From: Buddleja alternifolia
Lineage: Eukaryota; Streptophyta; Magnoliopsida; Lamiales; Scrophulariaceae
DNA: 64,000 bases
NCBI GenBank assembly: GCA_019426215.1
Contig: CM033391.1
Location: forward strand, 15,302,708-15,366,707
Reading direction: 5' to 3'
In this document: one piece after another, positions 23,427 through 33,758 of the stretch
Numbering within the stretch: the first letter of the stretch is position 1
Layout: every line of letters begins with the position of its first letter
The notes under the pieces: model-generated
Seen by the model: only the letters and a program-made list of their open reading frames with translations
Database searches by the model: none
Told to the model about the DNA's origin: nothing
Translations under genes and position numbers: made by a program

Positions 23427-24020
23427 GGGAAAAGTGCTAAAAATCCTCTAAAATAAATTTTTGTATAAAAAAACCCATGAAAATATTTTTCAATCTCAAA
23501 ATCTCAGTCTTCAAACTTTTTATTCAAAATAGCCCAAAAGGTAAGATTAAGAACTCTTTTGACTAAACTACACTTCATTTATTAAGTTAAGAATTGATCA
23601 ATTGATCTTTTTTATCAAATTTTTATTGGTTTAAAATTTTCAAATTGATAATTTGAATAATTCATTTTTTTATTTTTAATATTAAACATTTTAAATATTT
23701 TTATATAATTTATTTTTTATTTTACTAAAAATATTTTTAAATTTTTTTAAGAAGATTAAAAATATAAAAATTTAAATTTAAAATTATATTTAGTCAATTA
23801 TCAATATAAAATTTTTAGATAAATAAATCCCTTTATAAAAGTACAATTGGTTAAATTTTAGTCTAGAAGGCTAGGGGTAATTAACTCCATAAATTTTTTA
23901 ACCTAAATCTAGGCTTTTCGGAATGAAAAGTTGGTGGAATAGGTTTTTGAGATTGAAAAATATTTTCATGGGTTTTTTGAATATAAAAATTTATTTTAGG
24001 CGGTTTTTAGTAATTTTTCC
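23427..24020. mobile_element. Mutator-like MITE, family M, copy 3
   Basis: Starts GGGAAAAGTGCTAAAAATCC and ends with the inverse GGAAAAATTACTAAAAACCG. A perfect nine-base duplication TAATTTTTA lies at 23418-23426 and 24021-24029. Its interior is oriented opposite to copies 1 and 2 for part of its length, which is natural for an inverted-repeat element. Confidence 0.88.
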
Positions 24021-24029
24021 TAATTTTTA

Positions 24030-24984
24030 TAAGCGGGACTTCCCGATCCTAGGATAAAGCACAAGGCCGTGTATGTGTTTAAATTTTTATGTGATCTTTT
24101 GAAGGGTGTTGGGTTCGTGTGTAATATTTCGTGTGATGACATATGAAATTCCAGTTTAAAGCTTTAACTATTATTGATTTCGTCCATACTCTGAAATTTT
24201 AACACTAATAGAAAATTTAATTCAAATTACACTTTCTGGTATGATTTGAATATTGAGTAAACAAGCAATCTATGCAATTTAAGTTGAGGATTGCTCGATA
24301 GCTTGCATATACAATGTATTCTTTGTCCACATCAAAAACTTGATGAAATTTTAGACAATGTCAAAAAGTACTCTAATTAAAGTTTAAAAGTAGAATTTAA
24401 TGGGAGTACTTCAGATAGAAAGTCTCTCTCTCTCTCTCTTTTATATATATGTATATACATATATATATAATATATAATTTGACTGACACTTGGGAACATG
24501 ACACATCATCTTTATTTAATTGTTTTTGGATTTATTTTAATTTTGTGCATATATCATATTTATTAAAGAGTTGCAACGTTTAAAGAATAATTTTTTTACA
24601 AAGTGTCTTTTTCATAATCAATTTGCTAGAGTTATTTTCCTGAATAGGCACAGCTTTATTGATAAGAAGAGACATATTCAAATTGGTGTACCCTTCAGAA
24701 ATAAACTACAATCTCTTGTCCGATAAAGCGTTTTATTGTCTATATAGACACATTCTGTGCCAACCTTTTTTTTAACATGAAATTTCTCATTATTTCTTTC
24801 ACTTTCATAAAAGTACAATCTTTGAGTTGTTCTTGGAAGTAGATTTTCAAAATTGTTATTTGCTAAGTATTAGGTGGTTTCTTCTTATCCCATAAACGAA
24901 TTCGCATTTAGCCCCAATGGCAAATGTGCAGTGGATGTTCGAAAATATCAGTAAAAAGTGAAATCATCCTTCAAATAATTACTA
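24030..24984. other. Gene-free spacer with CT/TA microsatellite
   Basis: A (CT)n run followed by (TA)n-like sequence lies at 24420-24472. Nothing else recognised. Confidence 0.5.
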
Positions 24985-25197
24985 TATCAATGTTAATATA
25001 ATTAATCCCTGTTCAAGATATTAAAAATATAATTAGCAATAGAGTTGAATGACTTGACTTGAGATCAGTATGGCTTGGTAGCTAGAGGGAAATTGCGGAC
25101 ATCTTTCCTGTATGCACTAGTCAATAATTTGGGTTGATTTCCATTGTTCAGAGTAGAACTTGATAATTACCCTGATTTAGAAGTGAGGGTCACGGCT
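24985..25197 (+). repeat. BIR1-like upstream region, copy B, with inner inversion
   Basis: The ends (24985-25030 and 25138-25190) match the upstream region of copy A in the same direction. The middle, 25040-25138, matches the copy A segment at 16645-16715 in the reverse direction. The upstream region therefore carries a small inverted duplication. It is cut by an insertion at 25198. Confidence 0.65.
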
Positions 25198-27325
25198 CAA
25201 CGATGGTGGTGGCGCCGGAGACGGTGAGCGGTGATAGGAGAGTTGGAGTATGTAAAATAGAGGAGCCGACATGATGAATAGACAAAAGTGCACCATTACC
25301 AACTAAAATCTTGTTCGTACCAGTATATGGAGTAAGGTTAGAGAGTTTACCATCATCCGGAGTCATATGAGCAGAGGCACCACTGTCAGGATACCAGACT
25401 ATGTCAGAGGTGTCAGCAACGGACAAAGCTGAAAAGGACTTGGGAAGATCCTCAGAAACATATGCATGATTAAAATGCTGGGGACAAGAGACACAGGTAT
25501 GACCCGGAATACCACATAACTGACATGTCTGACTAGGAGTCGGAAGTAAACCAGGACGCGGAGAGTGCTGAAATCCAGGAGGCCCAGAGGGCCTAGTAAA
25601 CCGAGAATGTCCAGAGTGCTGACGAGGGAGCTGCTGAGAGGAGTGCGGCCAAGTCTGAGACCAGGAGGAGGAACCGTAACCATGTCGACCCTTCCCACGT
25701 CCAGAACCATAACCGCGACCACGTGAGCCACCACGACCTTTACTACCAGAATGGGTGGAGTGCACGGAATGAGAGTGGGCTACAAAGGCAGGAGAGGTAG
25801 AGGAAAGAGATTCAGTTTGGCGAAGGCGTTGCTCAAATTGAAGGAGTTGGGCCCGGAGATCATCGAATGTAAGGAGAGAGGGATACAAAGAGACAGACAT
25901 GACAAAAACTTCATACTCAGAAGGGAGTCCATTGAGCGCTTGAAGAACGAGATCACGAGGAGAGATAGGATGATTTACGGCAGCAAGATGATCAGAAATA
26001 TTTTTCAATTTGCGGAGATAAGCGTCACAAGAAAGATCTCCCTTTTTGATAGTGGAGAACGCACTTTTATACTCTAATTCTTTGGAAATAGATTGTTGAA
26101 CAAAACGACGCTCAAGAGTGATCCAGACATCACGCGATGTAGTGAGCGTATAGACAGTTTGTAAAATGTCTTGAGTGAATGTAGCATACATCCAAGATTT
26201 TATGTTACGATCGGTGCGAAACCAGGAGGTGTATGTGGGGTTACTAATGAGGTGACCCGATGAATGCTGAATATGAGAAGAAGGACAGGGTAAAGAACCA
26301 TCAATGTAGCCCAAAAGATCATGACTCCCAAGTAACGTTTCAAATTGATATTTCCATAGGAGATAATTTTCAGAATTTAACTTTGTGGTCATTAGTTGAG
26401 GATTTGGAAGAGTAGACGAGGGGTGTGAGGAGGAGACCACATGAGGTGAAAGCGTAGAGGGAGAGACGGGAGAAGGGGTGGACTGATTTTGGGCAATTAG
26501 GGATATTTGGGGGCTGTTTTGAAAGTAGGGATTACTAGAAGGGGAATTTTGAAAAGTAGGTAAGATTTGTGGGTTATGTGATAAACAAGAAGGAATCTGG
26601 GGGCGGTTTTGCAAGAGAGGGAAAAGTGGGGGGTTATTGTGAAAACTAGAATTATCACTTAAATAGGCAACCGGGCTTGCTGCCATTGTAGATCTGCCGC
26701 TGAGAGAGGGATGCACACCGGCTGCAGCGACTGGGAGTGCGACAGTGGCGGCGGCTGGGAGAGCGACGTCGGCGGTGGCTGGAAGAGCGACGGCGGCGGC
26801 GGGAAGTGGGGCGACGGCTGTGTACGTGAGAGGTTGGAGCGTGGCAGAGGCGAGATCGAAACATGGTGGTGGTGGGTTATGTGAGGTGAGTTGTGACGAG
26901 GAGGAGGAAAGGAGAGAAGCGCCGGCAAAAGGAGGATGGGTGGCGGCGGCGTTGACGCCAGGAGTGGTGGCCGAGAGGAGGGTGGCGATATCTTTCGGAT
27001 GGAAGCCAAGTGACAAAAAATTTTGAACGAGAGAGAGAGCCGTCGGAAGTGACGGGTCGGAAGCCAAGTTCGCCGGCAATGGGATTGGACCGGGATGAGG
27101 TAGCGTCGATGGGAAGGAGGTTGACATCAGATTTGTGGAGGAAGATGAAGGGGAAGCAGAAGCGAGGTTGGAGAAAGAAGAGAAATTAGGAGGGAGAGGA
27201 GAAAAGACCATTGTGGTAGCGGCGGCGGTGGTGGCGCCGCCCAGAGAAGAGAAGATAGTGTCAGATGTATTTGCCGTGAGGGGGGTGGGTGAAGTCACAG
27301 GATCGATGTCCTTCTCTGATGCCAT
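25190..27325 (-). CDS. Truncated Copia Gag-protease polyprotein
   Basis: An open frame of about 711 residues from the ATG at 27325. The first 300 residues are Ser/Pro/Ala-rich and of low complexity. The middle holds the Copia Gag domain (LNSENYLLWKYQFETLLGSH onward). A Gly/Arg-rich stretch follows, then one CCHC zinc knuckle (C-x2-C-x4-H-x4-C) and an aspartic protease start with Asp-Ser-Gly-Ala. The frame ends 50 residues later, before the integrase and reverse transcriptase, because the element is cut at 25198 and the last codons and stop come from host DNA. The gag part is unbroken, suggesting recent insertion or selection. On its own it could make particles but not copy itself. Confidence 0.85.
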   Translation of the reverse strand: MASEKDIDPVTSPTPLTANTSDTIFSSLGGATTAAATTMVFSPLPPNFSSFSNLASASPSSSSTNLMSTSFPSTLPHPGPIPLPANLASDPSLPTALSLVQNFLSLGFHPKDIATLLSATTPGVNAAATHPPFAGASLLSSSSSQLTSHNPPPPCFDLASATLQPLTYTAVAPLPAAAVALPATADVALPAAATVALPVAAAGVHPSLSGRSTMAASPVAYLSDNSSFHNNPPLFPLLQNRPQIPSCLSHNPQILPTFQNSPSSNPYFQNSPQISLIAQNQSTPSPVSPSTLSPHVVSSSHPSSTLPNPQLMTTKLNSENYLLWKYQFETLLGSHDLLGYIDGSLPCPSSHIQHSSGHLISNPTYTSWFRTDRNIKSWMYATFTQDILQTVYTLTTSRDVWITLERRFVQQSISKELEYKSAFSTIKKGDLSCDAYLRKLKNISDHLAAVNHPISPRDLVLQALNGLPSEYEVFVMSVSLYPSLLTFDDLRAQLLQFEQRLRQTESLSSTSPAFVAHSHSVHSTHSGSKGRGGSRGRGYGSGRGKGRHGYGSSSWSQTWPHSSQQLPRQHSGHSRFTRPSGPPGFQHSPRPGLLPTPSQTCQLCGIPGHTCVSCPQHFNHAYVSEDLPKSFSALSVADTSDIVWYPDSGASAHMTPDDGKLSNLTPYTGTNKILVGNGALLSIHHVGSSILHTPTLLSPLTVSGATTIVEP

Positions 27326-27334
27326 GATAGAATG

Positions 27335-27505
27335 ATAGAAAGTTGTAGAGGAATAATCTGTTTGAATGTGTTTCTTGTATATTAATTGTATGAAACAATA
27401 CATATATATACAGCTAAGTTAGACAAGAGCTAGTGGAATACATTGCATTGACACACTAGCTCTTATAGTGGAAGACAACAAGTCATGACACTAATATACA
27501 CTAAC
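27335..27505 (-). mobile_element. 5' LTR of the truncated Copia element
   Basis: On the minus strand this begins TGTTAGTGTATATTAGTGTC at 27505 and runs into the gag leader. A TATA-like stretch and 'ctagctctt' repeats occur inside. No standard tRNA-Met primer site is visible after it, and the LTR end is not exact. Confidence 0.5.
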
Positions 27506-27743
27506 AACGGAAATCTCCATTATTAAGCATTTGGAAGAAATGCCATGAAAGCTAGTTTTATTGGCGAAATTGAGGTCCCAAGATATTAGAAGTCTTGAGT
27601 TCTTTTTTCAACAACAAAGTGTGAAACTTTTTCTACTTTCATACTAGTTGTTAACTGATTGTAATAGTTGACGGTTGATTGTTAGTTGTTGGTATTTGAT
27701 ACTAATGACATGTATCATGTAACTGAAACTTTCAAAAAAGAAA
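27506..27743. other. Unassigned segment inside the 25198-27743 insertion
   Basis: 238 bases between the Copia LTR start and an A-rich end ('aaaaaagaaaaag'). No gene recognised. It travels with the Copia fragment between 17-base direct repeats. Confidence 0.35.
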
Positions 27744-27781
27744 AAGTAAGGGTCACGGCTGGGAAGTCAAGTCAAGTTATA

Positions 27782-28492
27782 GGGCTAAATACAAAATGCT
27801 CCTCTAAACTATCCCTAATGTCGCATATACCTCTTAAACTTTAAAAGGTATCAAAATGGTCCCTCATAGAAATTCATGAGTTATCCAAATGCTCCCATCC
27901 AAACACAACCTTACAATATTAAGCACTATATTAACTTAACCGATAATTCCTTCTTTTTCTTAATGAATTTATCAAATTTAAGCCTTCAAAATTAACAAAT
28001 CATTTGAATCTTGCAACCTGTTAATTAACAAATTATGAAGAATTATTATAATTATTTAAATATTTTTTAATTAAATCTTATCAACCAACAAATCATTTAA
28101 ATCTTGTAATCTATAAATTTATAACTTATAAATAAACAAAGTCTTTTAATTTACATTAATAAAATTAACAAATTATCAATTAAAAAATTGTAGATTTAAA
28201 CTACTAAGATTTGTGTTATCTAATTGTATCATATTCAGTTATAAGTTATTTAATTGTATCAACCAACAAATGCTATTTAAATCTATTTGTATTTTCTTAC
28301 AAATCTTATAAGTTCAATAAAAAAAGAATTAACAAAGTTTATTTGATGCTTAAATATTGTAAGGTTGTGTTTGAGTTGAAGTATTTGGAATTGCTTAAGA
28401 ATTACCACGAGGGACTATTTTGGTATCTTTTAAAGTTTAGGGGGTATATGCGACAGTAAGAATAGTTCAAGGGGGCATTTTGTATTTATCCC
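27782..28492. mobile_element. Mutator-like MITE with 80-base terminal repeats
   Basis: The first 80 bases (GGGCTAAATACAAAATGC onward, through 'gtcgcatataccncntaaact') recur inverted at the end with about ten differences. Flanks are CAAGTTATA and CAAATTATA (27773-27781, 28493-28501), a nine-base duplication with one change. The matching site upstream of copy A reads 'accaagttatgttgacc' with no insert, so the empty site is visible. No coding capacity. Confidence 0.88.
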
Positions 28493-28647
28493 CAAATTAT
28501 ATCGACCTCAAGTCAAGTCAATAAACCAGCAAATAGCTAAGCTAAGAAGATGTTGGATTTTGATCTTACATTTAAAAGAAGATCCATCCATCTACTTGTC
28601 CTCTTAATTAAGCATAATAATATTTTGTTGTCGAGTAACAGAGTTTA
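28493..28647 (+). promoter_or_regulatory. Upstream region of BIR1-like copy B
   Basis: Closely matches 16691-16842 upstream of copy A, including 'gaagatgttggattttgat' and 'tacttgtcctcttaattaag'. It is the proximal promoter and 5' UTR of the ancestral gene; elements within it cannot be assigned. Confidence 0.55.
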
Positions 28648-29480
28648 ATGGATTTCTTGTCCTCTTTGGCATGGTTGTTGCTGCTTCTTTTAATCATATT
28701 CATGTTTCCCATAAGTGAGAGTATGCAGAGTGAAGTTGGTTACGTAAGATCAATAAAAGAGTCGTTCCAAGATCCGCTCGACAAACTATCAACATGGCAA
28801 TTCAATGATATTGAGAATCCGTACGATACTTATATATGTTCATTTAACGGGGTTGAGTGCTGGAACAGTTCCGAAGGTAACAGGATCAAGGTAAACATCA
28901 AACTCAGATAAGGGGCTTATTGGTGAATTTTCTCAAGGCATAGCCAACTGTTCATCTTTATTTAGTTTCGACTTTTCCAATAATCATCTTTATGAATCCA
29001 TCCCTTCACATATATCAAATACAATGGCATATGTTGCTAGTCTTGATCTTTCCTCCAACAATTTTTCAAGTCAAATTCCGGCTGGAATTGCAAATTGTTC
29101 ATATCTCAATGTTTTGAAACTGAATTAACAACCTTCTCACAGGCCGGATTCCTCAACAACTCGTAACACTCGTTCGTATGACGACTTTTACAGTTGCTAA
29201 TAATCTTTTGTCTGGTCCTGTGCCGGCCTTTGCCTTTTCAATGTTTCCTCGTGATATTTATGCAAATAACGGAGGGCTCTGTGGTTATCCTTTAGACCCT
29301 TGTGAATCAGGAGGGAGAGATCCATTTGTAAGTTGGTTAATTGCTGGTTGGGCGGTCTTTTGTGCTTTGTTTTTGTTGTTGGATGGTTAATTTCCCTTGA
29401 CAAGTTTGTAATCAAATTCATTCGGATGACCACTCCAAGACTTCGATCGCTTCCTTCGAGCAATAGAAATGACAATAAAT
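28648..29480 (+). pseudogene. BIR1-like LRR receptor kinase, copy B ectodomain
   Basis: Nearly identical to copy A from about 28850 to 29480: signal peptide, LRR cap with paired Cys, LRRs, and the transmembrane segment starting LIAGWAVFCALF. It carries the same two frameshifts as copy A (after the Ile-Lys-Leu-Arg and after the Val-Leu-Lys-Leu-Asn). It also has a private change at 29367-29403, one T fewer plus 17 bases absent from A, which ends the frame inside the transmembrane helix. The 17 extra bases resemble copy E, so copy A probably lost them. The N-terminal 70 codons differ more between A and B than the rest, hinting at gene conversion of the 3' part. The matching kinase exon is at 36072, after a large intron. 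Confidence 0.85.
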
Positions 29481-29566
29481 TGCTAATACAATTTTCTTTT
29501 ATTTAATTACATTCTTAATTCAATTATGCTTCAAGAAAAAGTCGGGTTATAGGTAATAGGGACAAT

Positions 29567-29975
29567 TACACTCACGCCCCCTCAATAATGGGGTAATTAC
29601 ACAAACCTCTCCTAACTAATTAATAATTAACAAAACCTCCCATCGACCCATTTTCGTGCAGATTTGCCTCCCCGAAAAGGTCAAATAACCTTTTTGCCCC
29701 TCCATTTTTTAGAATGAAAAAATAAAAAATTATAAAATGGGTACATTAGCAAGGTCTGTGTCAAGAAAATTATAAAATGGACATTCATGGTAAAAAGCTT
29801 TGATTACCGGCCCATGTGCAAGGCACATGCCATCTGCCGTTAAAAATTGACGGATGAGACCAACATTGAGATTTTTTGTAAGTTATAGGACTCAATGTGA
29901 TATTTTTGTAACGAGTGGGACCAAAATTGAATTCGGACAAAGTTATGGGATGTAAAGTGCAATTTTCCCCAATTT
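29567..29975. repeat. MITE remnant in copy B intron
   Basis: Starts like the element at 17736 (AGGGACAATTACACTCACGC) and ends 'gtaaagtgcaattttcccc', a related inverted end. The first 175 bases match the copy A element closely. It is flanked by two related segments, 29495-29566 and 29980-30040 ('caattttctnttattta' onward), a diverged duplication of about 70 bases. Confidence 0.45.
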
Positions 29976-31072
29976 TCTCTTATTTATTACATTCTTGTTT
30001 CAGTTACGTTTCAAGGAAAGTGGGGTTATAGGTGACAATATGTTTTAGAAAATAATAAAATTTTATATGGAAATATAGATAATGAAAATTAGTAGTCATG
30101 CATGAGCACATTGGTAAAACGTTTATTGCATCTAACTTTAATGAAGTTTAAAATCAATATCATCTTTAATCTCCACTTTTTGTTTTTATTGCTTAATAGA
30201 GTACACTATAAAATTACAGCAACAGTCATTCATTTTATATGCAATATAATATCAACGAAATTATATTATTGATTAGTTCCACAAAAAGGAAATGTAAGTC
30301 CCAGTTGGATGGAACCTCATTTCTCAGTTTCCAAATTTTCATAGATTTTTTTTTATAAAAAATGCACTTATTTGAAATCTCTTAAAAATGTTCCCAATAA
30401 ATGCTACATTAAATATTCCCCAAAAAAATCTAAAATTCCCTTGGAAAATGGATTTAATTGTAATTCTCTCAAATTATTCTCAAGAAAATCATTTTTCTAA
30501 CTATTCATGATTTGACAGTATACTCAATGATTAAAAGGCTTTTAACCGACAATAGATTGACATTTGCAATTAAATAAGTACAAATCTTGATTCGAAATGT
30601 CGCAATGTGCGATATAAGATCCATTTTGCATATTTTTTAATGCCTTAATCGATGAATTTAACTAAAATATGTCTAGATGTTTTTATAAAATAAAAATTCA
30701 TCCACACAAAAAAGCATCTTTTCTTACAAGAAAAAAATATATCACATCATACCTATTCATTATACTCTTTTCTATAAAAAAAAACTCATCCAAAAGCAAT
30801 TCACCATTATATCTACTCCTTAAATATAAAATCTCTTACTTTTTTCTAAGGAAAATAAAAAATTAAAAATAGCTTCCCATCCCATCGGGCTTAAGCTCCA
30901 TGTTTGTTCCCAACATTAGGGACAATCTGATATGATGTAGGACAAGATGCCTCTGAATTTCGAGATTTTTCTAAAATGTCTTGAAATTATAACTTTTGAT
31001 TCATACCATATCTAGTTATCGATAATTGTGTTGGACACTTTCGAGATTTTTCTGAAATGTCTTGAAATTATA

Positions 31073-31612
31073 GGCCTTGTTTGTTTATGTTTTCAAATTT
31101 CATTTTCAATATCATGGATCACAAAATTCTAAAAATCCATAACACAAACCATTTTCATCTAAATTCTACCTTTTTCAACTTAACTTTTTCAATCCCCCAT
31201 ATAACTACCTATCACTCACTATATCAATCATTTCACACATTTATCAATCAACATCATTTCCTCCAATCATTACTTTTTTATTCAATCTTCCACTTTTACT
31301 ATATATTAATAATAAATTTTAAATTTCAAATTTCAAAATATATTAATATTAAATTAACTTTATATATCTATCTATCTTATTCTATTATTTATTTATTCAC
31401 ATAATCATTACACAAATAACTAACTCAATTATTTAACTCATCATACATCAATCAATTATTATTGATTTGACACATTTTACAAATCTCAACCACTATTTAA
31501 AAACATAAATAAACACAACACACATCACATCAATTTTCACACAAATCTATGTAGTACGCATTTCTCGAAAATTTTTCAAAATTTTATCTCAAAAACATAA
31601 ACAACCATAGCC
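31073..31612. mobile_element. Harbinger/Tourist-like MITE 3
   Basis: Starts GGCCTTGTTTGTTTATG; the inverse of the end reads GGCTATGGTTGTTTATG. ATA flanks both sides (31070-31072, 31613-31615). It is inserted in the second unit of a tandem duplication whose first unit (30955-31040) reads 'gaaattataacttttg' without the insert, giving a direct empty-site control. Confidence 0.85.
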
Positions 31613-31744
31613 ATAACTTTTGATTCACACCATATCTAGTTATCGATAATTGTGTTGGACAGTTGGAGTCGTAGTTAAATCATTTTAGTCACTTTTAGTC
31701 CACTTTTAAGTTTTTTCTTTACTTTTGGACGAATATTACAATTA

Positions 31745-31820
31745 TTTATTATAGTTGAATCTTAATCCTATTGGATACAGGTTAGGCAAGCCATATTTGA
31801 TTTATGTTAAGTTAGAAAAG
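31745..31820 (+). repeat. Flank repeat of the palindromic element
   Basis: About 75 bases ('ttgaatcttaatcctattgg' through 'gttaagttagaaaag') that recur at 35697-35772. The second copy continues into 'ttttattagttatagag', so it shows the uninterrupted target site. Confidence 0.85.
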
Positions 31821-31905
31821 GGACTTTTAAAAAAAATAATACTCTTTTAAATAAAATATATATAAATAATACACAAATAAAACGAGATCCGGAAATGGCA
31901 CACTA

Positions 31906-32023
31906 CGCCATTAGTAATGGCGGAGCCTGACAAATTTTGTCAGCTCGGTCAGGATTCGCCATTAGTAATGGCGGATCCTGACAATTTTTTTGTGTGTGTG
32001 AGGATCCGCCATTAGTAATGGCG
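31906..32023. repeat. Three subterminal hairpin repeats (left arm)
   Basis: CGCCATTA-G-TAATGGCG, two eight-base arms around one base, appears three times about 50 bases apart. Mirror copies lie at 35431-35550 in the right arm, where one unit is changed to 'ccatttgtaatgg'. Such spaced subterminal motifs could be transposase-binding sites; this is an inference. Confidence 0.75.
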
Positions 32024-32073
32024 GATCCTCACTCATATTAAAAAAAAAATAAAATTCCTCTGCCGAAAGTCTC

Positions 32074-32121
<48 letters not shown>

Positions 32122-33113
32122 TCTCTTCTCTCTCTCTTTCCTCTCTTTTTCTTTTCTCTTCTTTTCCCCTCTTCTCTCTTCTTCTTCCTCACGACCAAAA
32201 AAACCCACACACTCTTACTGCATTCTTCTTCATCAACTCTCATCCCATCTCCTCCCTCACCTACTGATCTCTCCTTCTTTTTCTAATTAAAGGTAAATAT
32301 CTATTTTAATTTAATTTATAGTTTTATGCTTATAATTTTTTAGATATAATTTTTTAGTTTGTAGTTGAGAATTTGTGATTGTTATTTAATTTAGTAATTA
32401 TCTCTAAAGTTATGATTTAGTAATTTAGTATTTTCGAATTTTTTAGATATAATTGAGTAATTTAGGGTTTAGGGGAGAAGTTAGGATTTTAGGGATTATT
32501 GGTTAATTGTAGTATAGAATGTCCAATTTTAGGCTTTATGTTTCAATTATAGGGTTTATGTTTCAATTTTAGGGTAGAATTTCGGATTTTATGGTAGAAT
32601 TTTAAATTTGAAGGTATTATTTTCGCATTTTTGTAGAAGAATTTAGGTATTTTAGAAATTTTTGTAAATATTATATATAAACATTTTTAGGTATTTAAAC
32701 TGTTGTTATGTGTATACAATATAAATTAGTATTTAGTGTTAATTTTTGAACCTACATATATATGTAGACATTATATGTTTAGGTATTTAGGTATGTAAAA
32801 ATACTAAAAATTGGATTAATATCTAAACATTATAATTAGATATTTAGTTTTAATGATTGAACTTTGATATAATTTTAGACAAATTTGTAAGTATTGCTTC
32901 AATTTTTTGGTATAACATTTAGCTAACAGGCTAAATTTTTATGTTTAATTTGTTAAGTGTTGATTAATTTAGTCAAATTTTAGTGTTGATTATTGAACTT
33001 TGATACGATATAATTTAGGTATAAATTTGAGTTTTTAGTGTTTAGAATAATGGATAATAATCTAATTAATGCATTATATTCTAATTGTACTTGCTATACT
33101 TTATAAATGCAGG

Positions 33114-33758
33114 ATGGCTAATTTATACGATCGTGATGTATATGGGCCTGTAGATCCTAGTGTGTTGACGGATCAGACAAGCCACAGGTCCGAGTTAGTA
33201 TTTTTAGGGGGTGATACAACAATGCGAACCAGACGAGCAGATGGTCATTATTTTAAAATGGTAAAATCCGCTGATTTTATTGCACCACATCGTCGAGTAT
33301 TGCAAAAACTCCATCAAATGGGGTTTTATCGCTTTTATTTGTTAACCATGTGTGGGCAACTTAGATGTGATATGGGACTTGTGACTACATTGATTGAGAG
33401 GTGGCGCCCGGAGACAAACACGTTTCACCTCAGAAGTGGAGAGGCTACTGTTACTCTCCAAGACGTTCCTATACTATGGGGTGTACCAGTCGACGGTAGG
33501 GCAGTAGTTATTCATCACGTGTTTAATGGGTTTAGGGATTATGCAGCCCTGGTTCATCGTATTTTAGGTTTTAAAATTGGACAGAATGATTTTAAAGCAA
33601 CGGGTATGGGACTATTTTATATAAATTATATAAATTATCAATTCAAATCATGTAATAGAGGTGCCGACCCTGTTTGGAAGCCGATATTCAATCTATCCAA
33701 CTCCTTTGACGCCAAGCAATGCAAAAGCCCGACATCAACTTGGCCACGGGTAACATGA
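33114..33758 (+). CDS. Plant mobile domain (PMD/MAIN-like) protein, left arm
   Basis: The start at 33114 follows an intron acceptor ('aaatgcag') and begins Met-Ala-Asn-Leu-Tyr-Asp-Arg. The region with LHQMGFYRFYLLTMCGQLRC, a WRPETNTFHLRSGEATVTLQ stretch and ILWGVPVDG is the start of the plant mobile domain (PF10536), known from MAIN/MAIL1 proteins and from transposons. MAIN proteins act in the nucleus in silencing and genome stability; what the transposon copies do is unknown. The frame is intact for about 165 residues, then leaves the inverted arm after Gly-Met-Gly-Leu and adds some 45 unrelated residues from the centre. It is therefore a truncated domain. The right arm holds a mirror copy. 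Confidence 0.75.
   Translation: MANLYDRDVYGPVDPSVLTDQTSHRSELVFLGGDTTMRTRRADGHYFKMVKSADFIAPHRRVLQKLHQMGFYRFYLLTMCGQLRCDMGLVTTLIERWRPETNTFHLRSGEATVTLQDVPILWGVPVDGRAVVIHHVFNGFRDYAALVHRILGFKIGQNDFKATGMGLFYINYINYQFKSCNRGADPVWKPIFNLSNSFDAKQCKSPTSTWPRVT

Noticed and set aside
31962..32243. 93-residue Arg/Glu frame, with a mirror at 35246-35515
   Set aside because: Comes from the CT/GA-rich tract in the arms of the palindromic element.
33688..33758. Overlap of the two PMD genes as a designed antisense overlap
   Set aside because: The overlap falls in the non-palindromic centre and the left-gene tail is unrelated to the domain; it looks accidental.
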